The notes below the pieces were generated by a model. That model made no database searches. It was given only the letters and a program-made list of their open reading frames with translations, and was not told where the DNA came from. This document shows positions 6,166-12,785 of a stretch of DNA of 14,159 nucleotides, in pieces; position 1 is the stretch's first letter, and each line of letters opens with the position of its first letter. This stretch comes from Acetobacteraceae bacterium (GTDB taxonomy: Bacteria; Pseudomonadota; Alphaproteobacteria; Acetobacterales; Acetobacteraceae): contig JACMOQ010000604.1 of assembly GCA_014377905.1 (NCBI GenBank), positions 1-14,159 on the forward strand, written 5' to 3'. The translations under genes and the position numbers were made by a program.

Positions 6166-7407
6166 TTACTGGCCGACGTTCCAGCCAGGTTCCATGACTG
6201 CCAGCTCGAACGGCCAGATGGTCTTATAAACCCCACCGGAAATCTGCTGCATCACCGGGGTGCCAAGGGTGTTCTGCCCGGTGGCATCGAACTTGATGCC
6301 CTTCCACGGCATGATGGTCTGATCGCCGGGCACATCGGTTGCAATAAGTGCGAGGCGAATGGCATCGGGCTTGGCCGATCCGGCGCGGTTGATTGCATCC
6401 GCCATGGTCAGCATCGCGGTGATCTGGCGCGATGTATTATCGTTCATGTCCTTGTTGTTATGCGCCTTGTAGAGCGCATTGACCGGCACAATCGCCGGGC
6501 GCGACTTGATTGCGTCGCCCGCAAAGCTCGAACGGCTCATCGCACCTTCGGCGAGTGCGCCCGCGCCCTGGAGAAAGGCGCTTTCCTGGAAGCCCGCCGC
6601 CTGGGCCATGATCGCTTTCGGCTTGTAACCGATTTCGGCCATGGCTTTCAGGATCAGAATGGCGTCCGACGTGTAAGAAGACGGCATGATCACGTCGGCA
6701 TTGGCCGATTTCAACTTCTGCGCCTCGGTCGACAGCGACGGGGATGCCGCGCGGTAGCGAATATCGGCGACAATCTTCATCCCAGCCGCTTCGGCGAGCT
6801 TGCGCTGGACGTTGGAACTGTCGGTGCCGAAAATCGAATCTTCATAGAATAACGCCACGGTCTGCACGCGCCGCCCGGTCTTGGCGCCAATGCCGGCGAA
6901 AAATTCGAACATGCCCTGGGTGAACATTTCATCATGCGGGCTGGTGCGGAAGAACCATTTCAGGCCGCGGGTGTGCAGGCTGGGCGACGAATTATCGGCG
7001 GCGAGATAGGGCACTTCGTAGCGTTCGGTAACCTGGCTGATGGTCGCCCCGGTGGCCGAAGTGTAGCTGCCAACGATGGCAACCGCCTTGTCCTGGGTGA
7101 TCAGGCGTTCGGCCTCGGCGCGGGCTTTCTGCGGATCGCCCTGGCTATCAGCGAAAACCAGCTTGATTTTGGCACCACCAAGCTTGGGCAGGCCACCGCC
7201 GGCGCCCATCAGCATCGGGATCGGGGCGTGAGTACCGTTAATGATGTCGGCGGCAACCTCGTAGGGCGCTTTGGCGTCGAGGCCCACCGCCGCGCCATTA
7301 CCGGTCAGCGGATAGACCACGCCGATCACCACGTCATCGGCGGCATGGGCGGTGCGGCCGGACAATGCGAGGGCGCCAGCGGACAGCATCAGGGCACGAC
7401 GGTTCAT
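6166..7407 (-). CDS. livK: Branched-chain-type ABC transporter periplasmic binding protein (LivK-like)
   Basis: A 413-residue Peripla_BP_6 (type I fold) binding protein, first gene of the HAAT importer. From the ATG at 7407 the signal peptide is MNRRALMLSAGALALSGRTA-HA, with likely cleavage after residue 22. The mature protein begins with VVIGVVYPLTGNGAAVG, the usual family opening. The central VAIVGSYTSATGATISQV and VPYLAADNSSPSL segments form the first ligand-contact region. AGGAG sits 9 bases upstream of the ATG. Longer starts (to 7542) would put non-signal residues in front and are rejected. The ligand cannot be told from motifs alone. The nearby acyl-CoA synthetase raises the possibility of a carboxylic acid ligand, as seen for some aromatic-acid importers; this is inference. 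Confidence 0.93.
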   Translation of the reverse strand: MNRRALMLSAGALALSGRTAHAADDVVIGVVYPLTGNGAAVGLDAKAPYEVAADIINGTHAPIPMLMGAGGGLPKLGGAKIKLVFADSQGDPQKARAEAERLITQDKAVAIVGSYTSATGATISQVTERYEVPYLAADNSSPSLHTRGLKWFFRTSPHDEMFTQGMFEFFAGIGAKTGRRVQTVALFYEDSIFGTDSSNVQRKLAEAAGMKIVADIRYRAASPSLSTEAQKLKSANADVIMPSSYTSDAILILKAMAEIGYKPKAIMAQAAGFQESAFLQGAGALAEGAMSRSSFAGDAIKSRPAIVPVNALYKAHNNKDMNDNTSRQITAMLTMADAINRAGSAKPDAIRLALIATDVPGDQTIMPWKGIKFDATGQNTLGTPVMQQISGGVYKTIWPFELAVMEPGWNVGQ

Positions 7408-7501
7408 CTGGAGGAACTCCTGGTTCGGCTTCACGGAAAGCAGCATATCTGTACTGCGTAGCATGCACGCTCTGCGCCAAGGGGCAAGGGGCGGGTCCAA
7501 T

Positions 7502-7680
7502 TCATCCCGCGCGACGACGGCGCACCAGACGCAGCGCCACAAGCCCCATGCCGATCAGCGACAGCGATGCCAGTTCCAGCACCGCGCTCCCGGCGCTGTG
7601 AAGGTCAAGCCGATGCTGTCCGAGATCAGGTTCTGCGCGCCAGAAGCGGCGAGGGTCAGGAAGCGTCGGTTGCGCCAGGG
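7502..7680 (-). pseudogene. Probable remnant of a PEP-CTERM protein C-terminus
   Basis: Two overlapping frames on the minus strand look like the broken end of an exported protein. One frame (7662-7588) reads FLTLAASGAQNLISDS followed by IGLTFTAPG. After a frame change, 7582-7502 reads VLELASLSLIGMGLVALRLV then RRRRAG and a stop. The second part has the layout of a PEP-CTERM sorting tail: short motif, hydrophobic helix, arginine cluster. The expected V-P-E-P is V-L-E-L here, which would need two CCG to CTG changes. No start codon or body of the gene is seen, and the first frame is closed by TAA at 7681-7683. The rest of the gap between livK and the ligase (7408-7744) holds the livK leader and a GC hairpin; I see no other gene there. 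Confidence 0.45.
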
Positions 7681-7697
7681 TTACGGACCGGACAACG

Positions 7698-7719
7698 GCC
7701 GAGGGTTGGGGTCCTCGGC
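7698..7719. terminator. GC-rich hairpin after the acyl-CoA synthetase gene
   Basis: Arms GCCGAGG and CCTCGGC (7 bp, perfect) enclose an 8-base loop, starting about 25 bases after the ligase stop. No T-run follows on either strand, so it is at best a weak or Rho-assisted terminator. If it does not stop transcription, the ligase and the importer would share a transcript. Confidence 0.3.
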
Positions 7720-7744
7720 GTCGAGGTCGGGTCAGGTGCGCGCC

Positions 7745-9382
7745 CTATTTCGCCAACGCCGCCGCACGCTCGCGCAGGATATATTTCTGCATCTTGCCGG
7801 TTGAAGTCTTCGGCAGCACCCCGAACACGACGGTTTTCGGCACTTTGAAGCGGGCCAGATTGGCCCGGCAATGGGCGATGATCTCGGACTCGGTGGCAGC
7901 CGCGTCGGGCTTTAGCGTCACGAAGGCGCAGGGAGTTTCGCCCCAGGTTTCATCGGCGCGGCCAACCACGGCGGCTTCCAGGATTGCGGGATGCTGGTAC
8001 AGCACGTCCTCAACCTCAATGGTGGAGATGTTTTCCCCGCCCGAGATGATGATGTCCTTGCTGCGGTCTTTCAGCTCGATATAGCCGTCCGCATGCCAAA
8101 CCCCGAGGTCGCCGGTGTGGAACCACCCGCCCGCGAACGCCTCATCGGTTGCCGGCTGGTTCTTGAGGTAGCCTTTCATCACCGGATTGCCGCGCATGAA
8201 GACCTCGCCCATGGTCACGCCGTCTTTGGGCACCGGGGCCATGTCACCGGCCTTGGCGACCATCAACCCGTCGAGTGAATGGTACGGCACGCCCTGGCGC
8301 GCCTTGATGCGGGCGCGCTCGGCGGGTGGCAAATCGTTCCATTCCTCCTGCCAGGCACAGACCGTCACCGGGCCGTAAACTTCCGTCAGGCCATAGACAT
8401 GGGTGACCTCAAAGCCACGGCGTTCAATGCCCTCGATGACGGCTGCCGGCGGCGGGGCGCCGGCGACCATCACCTTGATCGCCGGGCGGGCGGACAGATC
8501 GGGCCAAAGGCTCTCGGGTGCATTGACCAGCATGTTCACCACGATCGGCGCGCCGCACATATGGCTGACCCGGTGTTCGGCGATCATCGCCAGGATGGCC
8601 CCGGCCTCGACCCGGCGCAGGCAGACATGGGTGCCGGCCATCGCGGTGATGGTCCATGGGAAGCACCAGCCATTGGCGTGGAACATCGGCAAGGTCCACA
8701 AATAGACCGGGTGCAGCGCCATGCCCCAGGTCGCGACATTGGCCATCGCGTTGAGGTAAGCGCCGCGATGATGGGTGACCACGCCCTTGGGGTTGCCGGT
8801 GGTGCCGGATGTGTAGCACAGCGCGATCGCGTCCCATTCATCGGGCGGCAAATCATAAGTGAAGTCGGGGTCGCCGCTGGCGAGGAAGGCTTCGTAATCC
8901 GTTTCCCCGAGTAACGCGCCGGGCGGTGCCAGATCGTCGTCGATATCGATTACCAGCGGGCGCGCATCTGCCGGCAGCATGGCGAGTGCGGCCGCCATCG
9001 TCGCCGAATATTCACGATCGGTGATCAGGATCTTGGCGCCGCCATGGCCGAGGATGAAGGCGATGGACGCAGCGTCGAGGCGATAATTCAGCGCATTCAG
9101 CACCGCGCCGACCATGGCTGGCGCAAAATGGGCTTCGAACAGCGCCGGCACGTTGGGTGCCATGATCGCCACGGTGTCGCCATGGCCGATGCCACGGGCA
9201 GCGAGCGCAGACGCCAGGCGGCGGCAGCGTTGTCCAAGCTCGCCCCAGTTATAGCGCCTGGCGCCATGGATAAGGCCAATGCGCGCGGGATAAACCGCAA
9301 CGGTACGGGTCAGAAAACTTAGCGGGGAAAGTTGGGCATGATTGGCCGCGGTTTTCGGCATGCCATATGGGCTTGTGGTCAT
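7745..9382 (-). CDS. AMP-forming acyl-CoA synthetase (acid-CoA ligase)
   Basis: A 545-residue cytoplasmic enzyme of the ANL superfamily that activates a carboxylic acid to its CoA thioester via an acyl-AMP. Motifs in order: P-loop YTSGTTGNPKG (190-200), PMFHANGWCFPWT (232-244), YGLTE (330-334), GWFHTGDLG (419-427), hinge DRSKD (439-443), ISGGENIS (446-453), and the catalytic lysine K530 in PKTSTGKMQK. The NGWCFPWT stretch is, from memory, typical of the group that includes methylmercaptopropionate-CoA ligase DmdB and medium-chain ligases, so the substrate could be a short or medium-chain acid. The ATG at 9382 has AGGAG 8 bases upstream; the longer TTG start at 9445 is rejected. It is divergent from pleD and about 340 bases ahead of the importer operon in the same direction. 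Confidence 0.93.
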   Translation of the reverse strand: MTTSPYGMPKTAANHAQLSPLSFLTRTVAVYPARIGLIHGARRYNWGELGQRCRRLASALAARGIGHGDTVAIMAPNVPALFEAHFAPAMVGAVLNALNYRLDAASIAFILGHGGAKILITDREYSATMAAALAMLPADARPLVIDIDDDLAPPGALLGETDYEAFLASGDPDFTYDLPPDEWDAIALCYTSGTTGNPKGVVTHHRGAYLNAMANVATWGMALHPVYLWTLPMFHANGWCFPWTITAMAGTHVCLRRVEAGAILAMIAEHRVSHMCGAPIVVNMLVNAPESLWPDLSARPAIKVMVAGAPPPAAVIEGIERRGFEVTHVYGLTEVYGPVTVCAWQEEWNDLPPAERARIKARQGVPYHSLDGLMVAKAGDMAPVPKDGVTMGEVFMRGNPVMKGYLKNQPATDEAFAGGWFHTGDLGVWHADGYIELKDRSKDIIISGGENISTIEVEDVLYQHPAILEAAVVGRADETWGETPCAFVTLKPDAAATESEIIAHCRANLARFKVPKTVVFGVLPKTSTGKMQKYILRERAAALAK

Positions 9383-9416
9383 AACGGTGGCTCCTGAAGC
9401 GTTTTTCCCCGGACAG

Positions 9417-9445
9417 ATCGTAGGCTTGCCCCCTTGCGTCGGCAA
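9417..9445 (-). promoter_or_regulatory. Candidate sigma-70-type promoter of the acyl-CoA synthetase gene
   Basis: On the minus strand TTGCCG (9440-9445) and TACGAT (9417-9422) are 17 bases apart, matching three of six and four of six consensus bases. The implied leader is about 28 bases, long enough for the AGGAG site. It lies in the 85-base gap between divergent genes, where a promoter is required. It is a visual match only. Confidence 0.35.
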
Positions 9446-9467
9446 ATCGCCTGTGTCTGATTACGGC

Positions 9468-10838
9468 ATGACCGCCCGCATCCTGATCGTCGATGACGCG
9501 CCGACCATCAACCGCCTGACCGCGGCGAAGCTGGAATCGGAGTATTACCAGGTCAGCATCGCCTATGACGGCCAGACCGCGCTCGACCGCGCCCGCGACT
9601 GGCAGCCCGATGTGATCCTGCTCGACGTGATGATGCCGGGAATTGATGGCTATGAAACCTGCCGGCGTCTGAAAACCGCCGAGGCCACCATGCATATCCC
9701 GGTGGTGATGATCACCGATCTGAGCCTGGTGGCTGAGCGGGTGCGTGGGCTTGAAGCCGGTGCCGATGATTTTCTGGTCAAGCCGGTCGATTTTGATACG
9801 CTGTTTGCCCGGCTCAAGCCGCTGGTGCGGTTGAAGCGGCTGCTCGATGAATGGCGGATGCGCGGGGCGACCGCCCGGGCGCTGGGATTGCAGGGCGATA
9901 CCCTGGTGGCGCCTTCGGTTGCCGGGGCGCGCGCCTTGGTGGTCGATGATGACGATGCCGCCGCCCAAGCCGCGATCAGCGCATTGGCCGCCGATGGCAT
10001 CGTCGCCACCCGTGCCAGGAGTGCGGGGGAAACCACCATGATGCTGGCCGCGATGCCGTTCGATCTGGTGGTGTTGTCGCTATCGATGGCGTCCGGCGAC
10101 CCGTTGCGCCTGGCATCGGAATTGCGCGCCAATGAGGCGACCCAAGCCGTGCCGCTGTTACTGATCGCCGACAAGGAAACCAAGGACAAGCTGCTGCGTG
10201 GCTTCGATCTGGGGGCCAATGACTGGCTGGTCCGCCCGCTAGACCCCAACGAATTGCGCGCCCGGGTGCGCAACCAGATCCGGCGCAAATTCTACCAGGA
10301 CCGGCTGCACGCCGATCTCGATAGCGCGCTTGAAATGGCGCTCACCGATCCGCTGACCGGATGTTACAATCAACGCTACCTCAACCGCCATCTTGCTGGA
10401 TTGTTGGCCCCACGCCTTGGACAGGGCAATGTCGGCAGGGTGTCGCTGCTGATGATTGATGTCGATCATTTCAAGGCGGTCAATGACCGCTTCGGCCACC
10501 CTGAGGGCGATCGGGCGTTGCGTGCGATTGCTGACACGCTGCGCGCCAAGCTGCGCGCCTTCGATGCGATCGCACGGTACGGCGGCGAAGAATTCGCGGT
10601 GGTGATGCCGGGCACCCTGCCGCCGGAAGCTTTGGTGGCGGGCGAACGTCTGCGATCGGCGATCGAGAATCTTGATTTCCGCACAGCCGATGGCAGCAGG
10701 CTGGCGCTGACCATCAGTATTGGTGTCGCCCATACTGGCGCGGAGCCGATCAGCGCCGAGGCGCTGGTGCGCCAGGCCGATGCGGCGCTTTATGCAGCCA
10801 AGCACGCCGGACGCAATCAGGTATCGCAGGCGACCTGA
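9468..10838 (+). CDS. pleD: Response regulator diguanylate cyclase PleD
   Basis: A 456-residue cyclase making cyclic di-GMP from two GTP, with the REC-REC-GGDEF layout of Caulobacter PleD. The first receiver has the acidic pair D9/D10, phospho-acceptor D53, T83 and K105, the same numbering as PleD. The second receiver (about 150-275) has VVDDDD but serine where the phospho-acceptor should be (VVLSLSM), so it is a degenerate adaptor, as in PleD. The active site is GGEEF (372-376). RAFD (363-366), five residues before it, is a product-inhibition I-site with the classic spacing. The ATG at 9468 begins MTARILIVDD; a frame extending back to 9342 lies in the divergent ligase and is rejected. No clear Shine-Dalgarno is visible. 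The usual upstream partner divK is not here. It converges with rpmG, 18 bases away, without a visible terminator. Confidence 0.96.
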   Translation: MTARILIVDDAPTINRLTAAKLESEYYQVSIAYDGQTALDRARDWQPDVILLDVMMPGIDGYETCRRLKTAEATMHIPVVMITDLSLVAERVRGLEAGADDFLVKPVDFDTLFARLKPLVRLKRLLDEWRMRGATARALGLQGDTLVAPSVAGARALVVDDDDAAAQAAISALAADGIVATRARSAGETTMMLAAMPFDLVVLSLSMASGDPLRLASELRANEATQAVPLLLIADKETKDKLLRGFDLGANDWLVRPLDPNELRARVRNQIRRKFYQDRLHADLDSALEMALTDPLTGCYNQRYLNRHLAGLLAPRLGQGNVGRVSLLMIDVDHFKAVNDRFGHPEGDRALRAIADTLRAKLRAFDAIARYGGEEFAVVMPGTLPPEALVAGERLRSAIENLDFRTADGSRLALTISIGVAHTGAEPISAEALVRQADAALYAAKHAGRNQVSQAT

Positions 10839-10856
10839 ATCAAATCGCCAACCCGA

Positions 10857-11024
10857 TTATTTAATCTTGGCTTCCTTGAACACGACGTGCTTGCGCGCAA
10901 CGGGATCGTATTTCTTCAGCTCGAGCTTGTTGGTCTGCGCACGGGCATTCTTTTTGGTGACATAAAAATACCCGGTATCGGCGGTCGATACCAATTTGAT
11001 CTGCACGACGTTGTTCTTGGCCAT
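10857..11024 (-). CDS. rpmG: 50S ribosomal protein bL33
   Basis: A 55-residue ribosomal protein, the normal size. It starts MAKNNVVQIKLVSTADTGY and continues with FYVTKKNARAQTNKLELKKY, then PVARKHVVFKEAKIK, a textbook alphaproteobacterial bL33. The zinc-binding CxxC pairs of the zinc form are absent, so this is the zinc-independent type. The Shine-Dalgarno is weak (GGA about 11 bases upstream). It follows the S41 protease gene after 51 bases in the same direction and converges with pleD. rpmG beside pleD is a common alphaproteobacterial arrangement, from memory. Confidence 0.96.
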   Translation of the reverse strand: MAKNNVVQIKLVSTADTGYFYVTKKNARAQTNKLELKKYDPVARKHVVFKEAKIK

Positions 11025-11075
11025 GATCTGAGTCCAAAGCGAGTGGGGGCGGCCGAGTGGGCACGCAAGGCCCGT

Positions 11076-12785
11076 CTAATCGCTCACCGAAGCGGGGGTC
11101 GTCAAGTCTTGAGATCGTGCCGACCGCGCATTGCCGGTGCCCATGGTCACTGTCGCGGCTGTAACAGGGCGGGCCACCGGGGCTGCGATGCCAAGCCGGG
11201 ACGGTGGCGGCGCCGCCGGCAACAGGGCAGTGGCATAGCGGCTGGGTGACATAAGCAGACTGCGGGCCGCCGACAAATCATGCGCGTTGCCTTCGCCCGA
11301 CGGGCACGGTGCGCGGATATCCAACACTTCGGCCGGCGGTGTGGTTGGGCGGGCGGCCCGGTGACGGATCAGGGCGGCAAGCATAGGCTGGCGCCCTTCG
11401 CCGAGCTGTTCGATCTGTCGGGCCGTCGCTGCCGCGCCCATGCTGGTGCATAGCTGGGGCAGCACACCGAGACCCTGGATCGGCCACAGGCGTGGCGCCA
11501 GCACCCGGCTCCAGGTCAGTACCAAATCGCCGCCATCAGGAAGCGGCGCCAGGGTTTGCACCAGCCCCTTGCCGAGTGTGGCGCTGCCCACCACGACCGC
11601 GCGGCGCTGGTCGGCAAGTGCTGCGGCGAGAATTTCAGCGGAGCTTGCCGTGCCGCCATCAACCAGCACCACCACCGGCAGGCCGCTCGACAGGTCGCGA
11701 CCATCGGCGCGGTAGTCGTGGGCGGCGGCCGGATCGCGGCCAATGGTGATGGCGACACTGCCCTCCGACAGCAGCATCGCCGCCGCCGCCACGGCCTGGC
11801 GCAACAATCCGCCGCGATTGCCACGCAGATCGAGCACGATGCCCGCGATCGGCGCAGACGGCGGTCCCACGCCATCACCAGAAGCGCGAATAATTTCCTG
11901 GGCGATGCGCCCGGCAGTATTGGCCACGAACGCGCTGACCCGGATTATCAGGATGCCGTCCTGGGAGTGGGCGAACACAGTCTCGGGCGGCAGCAAGGCG
12001 CGTTCCATCGTTACATTGCGCGGTTTTCCGTCGCGGCCACGCAAAGTCAGACTGACCTGGGTGCCGTCCGGTCCGGCGAGCAGCGCGGTCAGCGCCTGCT
12101 GGTCGGCGCCCTGGATGGTTTGCTGATCGACGGCAAGAATGCGCTCGCCCACCACCACCTTGGCCTCAGCCGCCGGCCCGCCGGTTTGCACCGCGGCGAT
12201 CACGAAGGCGCCGGCCCGGGTTTCCACAGTAACGCCGATGCCGCCGCGGCCATTGCGCCTGATGCGGTCGGCCGCGGCTTCGGCAGGCGGTACGTAACGC
12301 GAATACGGGTCGAAATGGGTAAAGATTTCGTCGAAGAAGGCCGCGACAATCCGCATCTGTCCGGCTCGCCGCAAGGGGTCGGACGCGTCCCACGCCGCCT
12401 GGGTCAACGCGGCCCCCTCGCTCCCCCAGCTAATCGCATCGTCGTCGGTGGGGGCTGGTCGGGCAAAGATTTCCCGCGCGGCCGCACTGCCGCTCGACAG
12501 CAACAGCACCAGGCTGCCGGCCTTGCTGTCGGCGGTCCCGCGTCCAGGTGCGCGATGTTCAACGGTCAGGCGCGGGTCCAGGCTCGCGACCCCCTGCAGG
12601 CCCCACAACGCCAATTGGCGCACTGGCACGGCATCGAGGCTGCGCGGTGCGATGAATGCCAGCGCGGTCGCCGCAATTTGGGCAAACTGCACGTGGTGAT
12701 AGGCATCGGGCGCGGCCGAGGCTGCAACCACCGCCGATCCCCAGCCGAGAAACACGAGCAGCAGCAGTGGACGCAGGTGTTTCAA
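11076..12785 (-). CDS. Exported S41-family (C-terminal processing type) serine protease with PDZ domain
   Basis: A 569-residue protein with a signal peptide (MKHLRPLLLLVFLGWG, A-rich cleavage region about 20-25), so it acts in the periplasm or envelope. The DEIFTHFDPYSRYVPP stretch (152-167) is the usual S41 segment before the PDZ domain. PDZ follows (about 180-255, starting GGIGVTVE and including GERILAVD). The peptidase domain holds VLDLRGNRGG (317-326), GGTASSAEI (377-385) and LGKGLVQT (404-411). By alignment with E. coli Tsp, S381 is the nucleophile and K406 the general base, with the same 25-residue spacing. C446 and C494 could form a disulfide in the C-terminal part, and the last 60 residues are Ala/Pro-rich. 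The TTG start at 12785 overlaps the rnr stop and begins right at the signal peptide; no ATG fits. The substrate is unknown. Confidence 0.9.
   Translation of the reverse strand: MKHLRPLLLLVFLGWGSAVVAASAAPDAYHHVQFAQIAATALAFIAPRSLDAVPVRQLALWGLQGVASLDPRLTVEHRAPGRGTADSKAGSLVLLLSSGSAAAREIFARPAPTDDDAISWGSEGAALTQAAWDASDPLRRAGQMRIVAAFFDEIFTHFDPYSRYVPPAEAAADRIRRNGRGGIGVTVETRAGAFVIAAVQTGGPAAEAKVVVGERILAVDQQTIQGADQQALTALLAGPDGTQVSLTLRGRDGKPRNVTMERALLPPETVFAHSQDGILIIRVSAFVANTAGRIAQEIIRASGDGVGPPSAPIAGIVLDLRGNRGGLLRQAVAAAAMLLSEGSVAITIGRDPAAAHDYRADGRDLSSGLPVVVLVDGGTASSAEILAAALADQRRAVVVGSATLGKGLVQTLAPLPDGGDLVLTWSRVLAPRLWPIQGLGVLPQLCTSMGAAATARQIEQLGEGRQPMLAALIRHRAARPTTPPAEVLDIRAPCPSGEGNAHDLSAARSLLMSPSRYATALLPAAPPPSRLGIAAPVARPVTAATVTMGTGNARSARSQDLTTPASVSD

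Noticed and set aside
7656..7871. Small minus-strand open frame after the ligase
   Set aside because: Mostly inside the ligase 3' end in another frame, Pro/Arg-rich, no ribosome binding site.
9342..9467. N-terminal extension of PleD
   Set aside because: PleD homology begins exactly at MTARILIVDD (9468), and the extension is antisense to the ligase start.
9249..9968. Minus-strand open frame spanning the ligase-pleD gap
   Set aside because: Overlaps the start of pleD and the ligase in another frame; low-complexity composition and no family match recognised.
10839..10856. Terminator between convergent pleD and rpmG
   Set aside because: Only 18 bases, with no stem-loop and no T-run on either strand.
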